Positions 25,390-34,500 of a DNA stretch of 64,000 nucleotides are shown in pieces. The stretch covers positions 1-64,000 of the forward strand of contig CAIWKE010000008.1 in NCBI GenBank assembly GCA_903913215.1, given 5' to 3'. Both the position numbers and the translations under genes were made by a program. Under the pieces are notes generated by a model that was not told the origin of the DNA, did no database searches, and saw only the letters and a program-made list of their open reading frames with translations. Positions within the stretch are counted from its first letter, which is position 1; each line of letters begins with the position of its first letter. The stretch is from an uncultured Holophagaceae bacterium (lineage in GTDB: Bacteria; Acidobacteriota; Holophagae; Holophagales; Holophagaceae).

Positions 25390-26325
25390 TCAATCGACAA
25401 AGGCGTTAATGTGCGCCCACATCCTGAGGCGTGATTCTCCCAGCTTCTTCGAGTGTGGCTCAAGAACCTTCGATCGTTCCTCCATCGTCACGACAGTTTG
25501 ACGAACATAGGCTGCGTTCACCGCCGAATATATTGCCTGCTTATGAAGGTAGTCAGATATGTCAGCCGACAATCCGGCATCATTGATCATCATTCGGAGT
25601 TTCATGGTTTGCTTCTGAACCCTGGAAAACTCTGAATCACGCTCCAGTTCTTTCAGACTCTGCTGTTGGTCTAGTTGTGGATTCAAAAATAAGTCATTCC
25701 ATGCCTTCTTTTCTTCTAACTCTTGGTTATTAAATGAATAATCCTCGATCATGGAGATCGTCTTCACCAGTTCTTGGATTTTCAGCTTGTTCAATTCTGA
25801 TCTCAGAATCTCCCGTTGTTTCATTGATTCAATTCTGCCAACAAAGAACACACCAACCACGATGGCTATCATTGGCATCAAGATGCCAGAGTTTCCAATC
25901 AGTCGCATACGCCACTTTTCTTCAGTCGGCGACTCCTTACCCTCCACCTTCTGTTGTGCCCGAGGGATTGCCTCCACGCAGTTTTTCTCCTCTTCCCGTG
26001 GCGTGGTTGGCTTCTCAATTTCAATCGTCACTTGTTCTTCAACCGATGCCGTGGCTTTATACTCAGTTCTGTCTTGGTCTTCCGAGATTTGAGGATTCGG
26101 AGTTTCGGTCCTGCATTGGTCTTCTGGGCTATGAGGATCGGTCGTTTCAGTTCCGCCTTGGTCTTCTGAGGTTTCCGACTGTAGGGGTTCAGCTCCGTTT
26201 TGATCTATTGAGATTTCAAGCTCTAGTGGTGCGGTTCCATCTTGGTCTCCTGGGTTTTCAGGGTCCGGAGCATTAGCACCCACCCCATCACCTGGAGCCA
26301 GGTTGGTCGGCATTTCGCTGTTCAT
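25390..26325 (-). CDS. Hypothetical single-pass membrane protein with repetitive acidic N-terminus
   Basis: The 311-residue product starts MNSEMPTNLAPGDGVGANAP. Residues about 20-95 are 16-17-residue degenerate repeats of the type (S)EDQ.(G/R)TE...P..., then a Glu/Lys-rich linker. One membrane segment (GILMPMIAIVVGVFFVG, about 145-163) is followed by about 150 helical residues. The expected topology is acidic N-terminal tail, one helix and a coiled C-terminal domain. AAGGAG five bases before ATG 26325 supports the start. No family is recognised. It lies between the orphan Rhs tip and the integrase remnant. Confidence 0.65.
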   Translation of the reverse strand: MNSEMPTNLAPGDGVGANAPDPENPGDQDGTAPLELEISIDQNGAEPLQSETSEDQGGTETTDPHSPEDQCRTETPNPQISEDQDRTEYKATASVEEQVTIEIEKPTTPREEEKNCVEAIPRAQQKVEGKESPTEEKWRMRLIGNSGILMPMIAIVVGVFFVGRIESMKQREILRSELNKLKIQELVKTISMIEDYSFNNQELEEKKAWNDLFLNPQLDQQQSLKELERDSEFSRVQKQTMKLRMMINDAGLSADISDYLHKQAIYSAVNAAYVRQTVVTMEERSKVLEPHSKKLGESRLRMWAHINAFVD

Positions 26326-26520
26326 ATGATCTCCTTCGGCATGAATCAAGAATATCAAAAAGTTGGAATTACGGCAGATACCATCTATGTGCGGAAAAAT
26401 TATCGGACGAATACCATTTGTCCTTTCAGCCATCTCCACCTGTGGCGGGTTCCCCTCCCATCGCTTCCCTCAAGTCCGATAATTCAGCCAAAGTGAGCCA
26501 GGATCGGTCATCCATAGCTC

Positions 26521-27525
26521 TTAAGCCCACGACTGGCATCCTTGATGGGTTGCCGTATGCAGTGCCTTCAATTTCCTGATGCTCACCCTCGTCTATATCT
26601 GAGTCGATTCCTAGCTGGCATGACCAAGGATTGCTTGGATGTATCGCGTATCCATACCGTTTTCCAGTAGCACCGTGGCGCAGGAATGCCTGAACAGGTG
26701 GCAGGCTCCTTCCTTGCCGATGCCTGACCTGGTGATGTAGTTCTTGGTCAGCATGGTCAGGTGGAAGGGTCTGAGTGGGTTCCCCAGGCTGTTGAGGAAC
26801 AGAGCGCCATCATCAGGTTTGTCTCCCAATAACTCAGGACGGGCACGATCCCGGTAGGCTGCGATCCACGCCAACGCCCTTTCACCGATGGGGATCATGC
26901 GATCCTTTTTCCCCTTCCCCTCACGGATCATCAGGGTTCCCCGGTCCCGATCCACATCCCGGATGAATAGCCGGGTCAGTTCCGTTCTACGGATACCCGT
27001 GCTGTAGAGGGTTTCCAGGATGGCTCGATCCCACAGTCCCACCGCTGTATTGATGTCAGGGACCGCCAGCACGGTTTCAGCTTCCTGGGGTGACAGGATG
27101 GCTTTGGGCAGCCTTCGGGGCACCTTGGGTAGCTCTAGCTCAGAAGCGGGGCTGAAAGGTAGATGCCCCTGCTTTACGAGCCAACTGAACCATTGGCGAA
27201 TAGGGATCAGAAGGAACTGCCTGCTTCGAGCCGTGAGGGGTTCCCCGTTCTTCCTGCGGTGGTAGAAGAGGGATTGCTGGAACCGCTCCACCGTTTGGCG
27301 GTCAATCTCGCTTGGGTGGAATAGGCTCCGTTCCTCGCACCATCGGATGAACCGGGTCAAGGCAGCCCGGCTGGATGCCGCTGTATGCTGGGACTGCCCT
27401 CGCACACCCAGGCTGAGCAGATACCGCTGCATGTGCTGATATAGGCTGTCGGGATCGTCCACGCCTCCCATCCGGGGAAGGACCGGCTTTCGTCCTCCAT
27501 GAGCCTTCATAAGCCCCCCTCGCAT
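26521..27525 (-). pseudogene. Tyrosine recombinase (XerC/D-like integrase) interrupted by two amber codons
   Basis: The N-terminal SAM-like domain (YLLSLGVRGQSQHTAASSRA) and catalytic domain are intact: R in LYSTGIRRTELTRL, K in GKGKKDRMIPIG, H-x-x-R in HLFRHSCATVLLENG and the HTRYIQ-like DTRYIQAILGHAS. The frame then stops with TAG at 26611-26613. Reading through, it continues ESTQI, a second TAG at 26593-26595 and TRVSIRKLKALHTATH, ending at TAA 26521-26523. Family comparison (LGHASLESTQIYTRV) shows that the second TAG replaces the catalytic tyrosine codon. The protein as written ends after 304 residues and lacks the nucleophile, so it should be inactive unless both ambers are suppressed. 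Confidence 0.85.
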
Positions 27526-27603
27526 GACTGGGACTGGATGGTTTCAGGCACCTCCTGATGCCCGTTTACAGGCTCGAACCCCGGAAAGCCAAGAAGACGC
27601 CCA

Positions 27604-28394
27604 TCAGTGCTGGCTTTGTCGGCTATGACCATAGCCCGACCACCCACCGACCGATCCCCGACCGTTCCCCGTGGAGTGCGTCATTGGTGCAAGTCGTGAG
27701 CAGTCGATCAGCCCCAGCAACTTCGCCCGACCTCCGGCATCATCACCCTGATACAGAAGCTCATAGGCATAGGATCGCCCCAGCTTGCCCCTGTGCGCGA
27801 CAAGGTATTCAAGCTCCGTGAGCCGCCCAAGATGGACCTTTAGCTGGGTATCGCCCCATCCAAGGGCTTCCCTGACCTGCCTGCGGGTGAAGCGGAAATC
27901 AGCCTGAGAGATGCCCTTCTGTCTGCATTCACCCCCTATCCACTCATGGAGCAGGAGCAGCAGCTTCCGGGTTTGGGGAAGCAGTTTATCCATCGTGCGC
28001 CCAAGAACTTCCTGAGGCAGTTCGTTTGCCAGGGTGATGTCCTGAGGGGTGACCTCGATGTATCGAAGCATCTCCCCCTGACCATCAGATTGACCTTGAG
28101 GGTTTCGGGGTTCAGGGGCTTCTGCCATCCACGGATACGATAGGTTCGACCTGACATGGACAACAACAAGTCCTGACACTGAACCTCATGAGGAAGGTCA
28201 TCACCTGGGGAAGGTGGCACGGTAGAGGCAGCCGGATCGATGGGCGTTTGTATAACCGATTGTTTGTCGGACGGTATAGAGGACGGTTTGACCGTTTGTA
28301 TAACGGGCTGAGCCGTGGTCTGCATGGAGGTTCCAAGGGGTTTAGAAGGTGCATGGGCTTCCGCCCCTGCCATCTCCGTCCACGGCGACACCAT
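27604..28394 (-). pseudogene. Remnant of a primase/replication-like mobile-element gene, frameshifted
   Basis: Two overlapping minus-strand frames make one gene. Frame one (28394 to about 28080) has Pro/Gln-rich repeats and LLSMSGRTYRIRGWQKPLNP with ETLKVNLMV, a motif I associate with CHC2/TOPRIM-type proteins of recombinase-bearing elements. After a shift in a G-run (near 28072-28079) frame two continues GEMLRYIEVTPQDITLANEL, LLLLLHEWIGGECRQKGI, DFRFTRRQVREALGWGDTQL (HTH-like) and EYLVAHRGKLGRSYAYELLY. Both parts are well conserved in style, so the frameshift and a likely internal deletion are decay. The neighbouring broken integrase fits a dead element. Confidence 0.6.
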
Positions 28395-28785
28395 CAGGTT
28401 TCATCGGGACCTCTACACCGCCATGCGCCGGTTTGGATTCTCCCATCCGGAAATCAAGGCAATGTCCCTCCGCCAAGCCCTTCTCCACTACTTCGGCTTT
28501 CCTGAAGCCGTAGACGCCAACATGGGCGAGGGCACTTATATCGGTGTCAAGCAGCGCTTCGACGGGCTCGGTTCATGGCGAAAACAGTGGAAGCTTGCCA
28601 CCGCTGAGCATGAGGACGAATACAAGGCACAATGCGCCGCCCTGGAGCATCTCCGTGAAGCCGCTCGTCACTGCCAGCAGCTCGCCGTCCGTGACCAAGA
28701 CATCAGTGTAGCCTTCCACACGGCGCTCACGCCCGCCCGCGTGGTCCCTTTCGATCCGCCGCATCACCTTCCGCAGGCGCAGTAA
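28315..28785 (+). CDS. Hypothetical protein, possibly 5'-truncated
   Basis: The frame gives up to 156 residues. The convincing part begins near ISVHGDTIRFHRDLYTAMRR and runs through FGFSHPEIKAMSLRQALLHY and LEHLREAARHCQQL. The first 20 residues overlap the opposite-strand remnant and look spurious, so the true start is unclear or lost. Function unknown. The 340 bases that follow (28786-29125) show no gene. Confidence 0.4.
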   Translation: MVCMEVPRGLEGAWASAPAISVHGDTIRFHRDLYTAMRRFGFSHPEIKAMSLRQALLHYFGFPEAVDANMGEGTYIGVKQRFDGLGSWRKQWKLATAEHEDEYKAQCAALEHLREAARHCQQLAVRDQDISVAFHTALTPARVVPFDPPHHLPQAQ

Positions 28786-29125
28786 CGCCGTTGGTCAACC
28801 ATAGCCCCAGGAGGACACGCGCCTTCTAGGGCTACTGGAGAGCCTAGGACTTCAATGGTGGCTGTTGGACACGATCATGACTTCCGAACCCCAATAGGAA
28901 AGAAGTGAGAAAAGGTCGAAGCCCTTACCTCAGTGGTCATCTCTCTGCATACAGCGCTTCTTCAGAGTGTGGAACACTTCCTGGCTCATGGAGAGCCCGT
29001 TTCATCAGCGATCTTGATGACAACCCTGTTCCCACCCCAGCCTTAGAACCCATCCCATCCAAACCCCAGCGCCAGACACCTCACCAGGAGCCCGTACAGA
29101 TCCAGGAGGAGCCATCTTCCTGGGG

Positions 29126-29782
29126 TTACGGAGTGATGCCCGCCTGCGTATGCACCTCGTTTGTATGGCGCATCACCCTGGCTGCTAGCTCAAATACATC
29201 TCTTGCCGCGATCTGATGGCTTTCTGAGAGAGTGAAGATTTCTTCCGCTTCTGAAACCCGACCTGAACCCGGATCAGGATAGCGACCCGCCCAGCGAGTG
29301 AAGAGGGTGAGTGCTTGAAGAATTGCCCTGTCTTTATCTGAGAGCCCAGGGATGAAGAAAGCGAGTTCTACAAGAGCGTGGTGCTTATAGGTCTTCTCTT
29401 CTTTGATGTAGGCATCAACCCCGCTCTTGAGGATGATCATCGCCTTTAGGTTGATCTCTAGGCTGTAACCCACCAGCATCAAGCCGACAGCACAATATTG
29501 AGAATCACACATCCCTCTTACCGGCTTCGGCATCGTCTCAAGATTTGGGGCGCCCTGGAAAAGGACACGGGCAGCCTCTGCCATGGCATGAGCCTGAGTA
29601 AGCCATAGAACTGGGTTTTTCAGGTCCTCCTTCGTTGGTGGCTTGGATATGTCGATGCCGTAGCCTTCGATGGTGCAAGCTAAACCGAACTTATGCCATG
29701 CCGAGGCACTGTATCCGAAGGGGTCTTCTCCGAAGGTCTTTCGGTTCGGCTGAATGAATTCATCTGGATGCTTCACCGACAC
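29126..29782 (-). CDS. HEPN-like protein downstream of the Abi gene
   Basis: The 218-residue product contains a helical HEPN-like core: AVGLMLVGYSLEINLKAMII, YKHHALVELAFFIPGLSDKD and LFTRWAGRYPDP, the pattern of MAE_28990/MAE_18760-type HEPN proteins (conserved Glu in the first helix, His-x-Leu in the second, GRYP later). The usual RxxxxH RNase motif is not obvious. The start is GTG 29782 with GAGG upstream. It follows the TIR-like gene by 17 bases on the same strand and may be its partner, antitoxin or second effector. Confidence 0.6.
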   Translation of the reverse strand: MSVKHPDEFIQPNRKTFGEDPFGYSASAWHKFGLACTIEGYGIDISKPPTKEDLKNPVLWLTQAHAMAEAARVLFQGAPNLETMPKPVRGMCDSQYCAVGLMLVGYSLEINLKAMIILKSGVDAYIKEEKTYKHHALVELAFFIPGLSDKDRAILQALTLFTRWAGRYPDPGSGRVSEAEEIFTLSESHQIAARDVFELAARVMRHTNEVHTQAGITP

Positions 29783-29799
29783 ACCATTACAACCTCGGG

Positions 29800-30708
29800 T
29801 TAGTGTTGTTCAGCCATACCGACAATAATTCGAATTCTGGTTACCAAGGCAGTTTCCAAATCACGATAGCCCTGCTCGTTTGGAAGGTAAATCAAGGCTC
29901 TGTGGTGACGAAGGTCAGAAGGGACATCCTGAATATTCTGGGTGAGAGGAATCACTTCCTTACCTAGCGTGTGTGCGATGCCCGTCTCATACATCACATT
30001 GGGATTCTTCCCACTGAAATCAACGATCACGATCCGAGCGGAGAAAATGATATCGAAAATGTCCTGCATGAAAGCGGAGCTATTCCAGATATCGTCTGCC
30101 CTCAGGCACCTCAATTCGCAGGTGGTTGATGCCCCCCTGATCGCTTCGTAGACAGGGCGAAACTCTGCCGAAAAGGGCATCATTACTCCAACCAAGGTCG
30201 GATCAGGCGCTCCTCTTGGAACATCAAAAACTGTTGGTGAGAAGGTGATTACTCTTGTCGTTTCGGTTTGCTCTAGAGCTGTTGAGATGAATGTCCCTTC
30301 AGGTGCAGCGACCAATCGCACCGTGCCGTGCCGGGTGTCCTCTGCTAGCGAAAGCTCGTAGCGCTGGAGAATGCCCTTAACCTTTGCTATCGCCGCTACG
30401 CGATCCAAACGATCAGAGGCTGTGCTTGGATTTTCAAAATAGTCCGCGTCAAGCAAAGACTCTATGGTTCTGCAAAGGCTTTCAGTCGGCAGACTGTCAT
30501 GGGTGCCGGGTTGAAGGTTTAGCTCAGCCAGTCTCTCCTTTACCCAGATAAATCGGGTCTGCCCATTGTGGGTTAAACCCAGTCCCAGGCTTGTAAAGAA
30601 CTGGGTCAGATACCAACTGCTGCGATAGGGGAACTCTGTATAGGGCGAGTCCCCGCAAATCATCTTTGCAAGTTGCTCAAGTGTGTTTGGGCGAAGTTCG
30701 ATGCTCAT
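29800..30708 (-). CDS. Abortive-infection-type protein: AbiJ-like N-terminus plus TIR/deoxyribosyltransferase-like effector domain
   Basis: The 302-residue product has two parts. The N-terminal 75 residues (SSWYLTQFFTSLGLGLTHNG, TRFIWVKERLAELN) resemble the N-terminal domains found in AbiJ-type proteins. Residues about 165-295 are a flavodoxin-like nucleotide-hydrolase fold: VGVMMPFSAEFRPVYEAI, LRCLRADDIWNSSAFMQDI, ARIVIVDFSGKNPNVMYETG and IAHTLGKEVIPLTQN. This pattern (MPF, RADD, I.D.SG.NPNV.YE.GIAH) belongs to TIR-like/N-deoxyribosyltransferase-like domains common in NAD-targeting defence proteins; the Glu in YETGIAH is the likely catalytic residue. NAD or nucleotide cleavage upon infection is inferred. 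Confidence 0.72.
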   Translation of the reverse strand: MSIELRPNTLEQLAKMICGDSPYTEFPYRSSWYLTQFFTSLGLGLTHNGQTRFIWVKERLAELNLQPGTHDSLPTESLCRTIESLLDADYFENPSTASDRLDRVAAIAKVKGILQRYELSLAEDTRHGTVRLVAAPEGTFISTALEQTETTRVITFSPTVFDVPRGAPDPTLVGVMMPFSAEFRPVYEAIRGASTTCELRCLRADDIWNSSAFMQDIFDIIFSARIVIVDFSGKNPNVMYETGIAHTLGKEVIPLTQNIQDVPSDLRHHRALIYLPNEQGYRDLETALVTRIRIIVGMAEQH

Positions 30709-30793
30709 TTCTTCAAAATCCCGGGGTAGTGGTCATCCGATGACTCCTAACTCAAGGCTCACCAACTCATACCGCTGGCACATCGCCCTGAAA

Positions 30794-31159
30794 CTAGCGT
30801 GGTCGCATCCAATCAGTGATGAAGGTTGAAGAGCCTTGAAGAAGGGGGAGGTTCTCCACTTTTCTCCCCGCGAGGTCGGTGCAGCTAAGATCAGGAGAGA
30901 TGATGAGCCGCAGATCATCCCACGCCCCATCAGCTTGCTTCTGATACAGATAGCCAAGCGCGAGGTGACCATCCTCTGCCCGAGGTTTTAGGATCAACAA
31001 CCATGCGTTAGTTGATGTGATGACCAAGACCGGGACCTCACTGATTACGCAGGTAGCCAGTGTTTGCAGACCTTCGTGAGGCGCATCTGGATTCACATTC
31101 CCCTGCACATACGCAAGTTGAGCTAACTGGCTAAGCTTGGTCACGATCAAGTGCTGCAT
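30794..31159 (-). CDS. Hypothetical protein upstream of the Abi-like gene, possibly frameshifted at its end
   Basis: The 121-residue product starts MQHLIVTKLSQLAQLAYVQG with GGAG eight bases before the ATG at 31159. It looks strand-rich (VISEVPVLVITSTNAWLLIL). Its end (GSSTFITDWMRPR) looks less natural than the neighbouring frame, which continues FFKALQPSSLIGCDHASFRA and LVSLELGVIG to 30737. A one-base change in the C5 run near 30848-30852 would join them into about 149 residues. Function unknown; 85 bases separate it from the Abi-like gene. Confidence 0.55.
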   Translation of the reverse strand: MQHLIVTKLSQLAQLAYVQGNVNPDAPHEGLQTLATCVISEVPVLVITSTNAWLLILKPRAEDGHLALGYLYQKQADGAWDDLRLIISPDLSCTDLAGRKVENLPLLQGSSTFITDWMRPR

Positions 31160-31273
31160 TTCGACACTCCTCGGTTTTGAAATCAGTTAACGGATCAGAC
31201 GATCAATGGATTCGTGTTCGTTCAACCTGCCCTGCTTCCTGGTGAGGATGGGAACTGGTCACTGAAATTCAAC

Positions 31274-31516
31274 CTACTGCCAGTCCACCTTCAATCCTTT
31301 CGACTCCAGGGACTGTCGCACATTCCCCAGGATTCTCGACTTCTCTTCCTCGGAGACAGGCGCATTAGAACCACCAGACCACCGCACGACAGAGTCTTGA
31401 TAAACAACCATGTCGTATATTCCATTCAGCAGCTCCGAATCGATCTCGATGCTGTTCTCCCCCTCCGAATATGTCATGCCAGCCCGACCGTGTATCTTGA
31501 TGCTGAAGTTTTCCAT
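31274..31516 (-). CDS. Probable immunity protein for the Rhs toxin
   Basis: The 80-residue product (MENFSIKIHGRAGMTYSEGE, ending GNVRQSLESKGLKVDWQ) starts seven bases after the rhs stop codon, with AGAGG six bases upstream of the ATG. Small acidic proteins directly after an rhs gene are almost always cognate immunity proteins. The pattern I.GRA.M.Y.EG, VRW, EEK..IL resembles, from memory, one of the short polymorphic-toxin immunity families (Imm74-like), but I cannot confirm the family. Confidence 0.72.
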   Translation of the reverse strand: MENFSIKIHGRAGMTYSEGENSIEIDSELLNGIYDMVVYQDSVVRWSGGSNAPVSEEEKSRILGNVRQSLESKGLKVDWQ

Positions 31517-31523
31517 AGATCCT

Positions 31524-34500
31524 CTAGGGTATGACATACCAGTTAATGGGATTCCCGCTCGATTTCAGTGTCGAGTATTCAATGGAACGCCAGATGCTGT
31601 CCACACGAACACCGCGAGACATCGACTGAACGGCAGTCACTGAACCTTCGGCACCATTTGCAAAGTTGCGAGATGCGAAGTTCCAAAGTGGTTTCATGTA
31701 TTTATAGTTTCCAGCAGTTGTCGCCTTATCCAGCAACCGACCACCAGCGGTCATTTCCAAAGTCACCCCACCCTCGGCTTTCGCCAGTGCTGCGGCAGCT
31801 TGCTTCGCGGGTGTTCCTCCTGACCAGAAGACATGGCTTGCAGACCCGCCGCTGGTTGAAAGTTGAGGAGCTGCCGTTAGGGCTAATTGCCCTAACGCAG
31901 TGGCACCGGCTATTGCCAAATCTTTGGTTGGAACATCTTCACCATTCTGAGCGCGTGCATTGACCTGGGATAAGCGATCACCTCCTGGGGTGAAGACTTG
32001 GTATGCAGCATTTAGGACCCCGAGACCAATCCACCCAGCGATATTGCCCTTTTCGTATGCCTCTTGCCCTTTACGGTCAAGCAACTGACTAACGGATTCC
32101 GCCCCCTTATTTACATCGTTCTGCCAAAGGTGGCTGTAGTCATCCGTGCCGGACATCGCGCCCTGAGGTCCCTGGGTTGCTGTGGTGTTTTTCTTCTCGT
32201 CCTCAGTCTCCATCCCCGTTGGGTCCGTGTTCATGATCGGATTGTTCCTCACGTAGCTGTAGATGTTCCAGCTTTGCGTTTCCTCGAAGTGTTGATCTCT
32301 CGCGGGATCGGGAGAGGCGAACCGCCCATAGCTCGGGAGATAAAATCTCGCCTGCATGTAGATCATCCCGCTGGAATCTGTCTGCTCGTGGCCTGTGTAG
32401 CCTTTGGCTGTCTTGATGTAGCCCGTTTGTTCAAGCAGTTCCCCGAAGGGAAGGTATTTTTGTCGGGTTTCAACCTGCCCACTGGGGCCTGTCACGACGC
32501 GGGGGCTCCCGAGCTGGTCGACCTGGGTGACGTGCATTCCCGCCGCATCCAGCTCGGCGGCTTCTCGGCTCCCCAAGTAAAGAATGTCCTTCTTCCACGT
32601 GATAGTCCCGCTGGTGTTCTTCTCGTACTGGCTCACGAGGCGCCGGGCGTCGTCGTAGATCTGGATGCGGGTCTTCTGGAAGGTGCCCCAGAGGTAGTCG
32701 TCGATGACGGTCCGCAGACCATCAGCCCGATACTGGTAGACCTCCCGGACCCCCTTGCCGCTATGAGCCACAGCAGTCACCCGACCCAGGGCATCGTAAA
32801 CCATCGTGATTGAATTGGCCGTATCGCCGGGCTTTGCATAAACCTGCGTCAGGTTTCCCTGGGCATCATACATTGCGCCGGTCGATGCCCCGTTCACCAT
32901 CTGGCTCGGGAGCTGATTGTGCAACCACAGTGCCTGATTGTTTGGATCCAGGCTCAAGGGCAAGGTGCTGGGCGCCACCGTTCCCGGACTCGTGGTGGAG
33001 GCTGAAATGCGGTTCCCGAAGGCGTCATAGTCGAAAATCTGGTGCTGAGCCCCATAGGTTGGACTCTGGATCACGGCTCCCACCAGCCGATTCAAGGCAT
33101 CAAACCCGTAGGTGTCGCTAAGCCCTGTCTGCTTGTCTAGCTCCTGAATCAGGTTTCCCACTCCGTCGTAGGAATACCCCCAACGCTCCAGGATCGCCCC
33201 ACCAGGACCGAAGTGGTCGAGCCCAGAGAGCCGAGACTGATCCGCACCGTAGGAGAACCCACTGTAGCTGCCGTTCCCGTAGAAGACCGCCTTAGGCATC
33301 CAACTGACAGCATCGTAACTGGCCTCCCAGGAGCTTGTGTCCGCAATGCTTTGTGCCCCGCAGGCCAGGCGACTCGGGAGTCCTGTGGCCAGATGGTAGG
33401 ATTGGGTCCACTGGGCGTGGCTTGTATGGCCACTCGTCCTGTTCCCATAGCCGTCCCCATAGCCGAAGGATTGAGTATAAGTCTGCCCTGCGGCGGTGGT
33501 GCTTAGACTGGTAAGGCGACCCGTTGCGGCGTCATAGCCATAAGTGGCGTTCACGGAGCCGTCCCAGTTCCAGGCGATATGGCCCCTGCCACCGGCACTG
33601 TCATAGCGGAAACCTTGGTTCACGGACCCATCGTCAGACCAGGTTTCCGTTGGACGTGCCATGTAATCGAAGGCATTGTTCACAACTCTGCCGTTGTAGT
33701 TCGTGGCCTGGGGTTTGCCATGAACCGTGAAATTGCTGTAGCTGGTGGTCCCGCTCTCAGGTTGGGTTAGGGAAGTGAGCCAACCCAGGCTGTTATAAGT
33801 CCAGGATCGCGGCTGAGCATGCCCAAGGGCATCCGACTGAGATACCGCCACGATGCGGTTGGATGCGTTGTAACTGTAGTTTGTCACTTGACTCTTGGCA
33901 TCCGTGACCCGCTTCAACCGTCCCGCCGAATCATTCAGGAAGGATGTGGTCTGAGTTCCACCTAGAACCACCACCTTCAGGAAGCCCGTGGAAACAGGAT
34001 AGCTGCTGGTCGAGGTCACCCCTGTGGCATCGACAACCTTCTGCACCCGACCACGAACATCGTAGGAAGTGGAAGTGCCGGTGTAGAGCGGGTTCAAAGT
34101 TGTCGTCTGGGTGGTATCTGGTGTGGTCTGCCACTGCACACATTCCCGTTCACCCGTGTCGGGATCGATGGGGCCCCACCGTTTGCAAACGGAGGTCCCG
34201 GGGATGGTCACGGTCTGATAGATCGTGGTCGTGAGGTTCGGCTCTTTCCATAAGGTCTCATGATCGTCACCCCGGTTGGGCAGCCACACCGTGACTCCGG
34301 TTCCCCGCCCTGCCCCATCAAAGCCGTAAATCCGGTGGGACCAGTTGCCACTGGGATCCTTACGCCTCTCCAGCACCAGCTCCCCGAACCCGTTGTAGCG
34401 GAATTCCTGAACTTGGGCGCCCCGCATGAGGGTGACCCCTCGATGGGTGGCATCGTCGTAGGTGACTGTCGTGACGATGTCACCTCCAGGTGGTGTGATC

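Noticed and set aside
28188-28340. CRISPR-like array or iterons (GTTTGTATAAC repeats)
   Set aside because: Only two exact copies, within coding DNA of the primase-like remnant; spacing is not regular.
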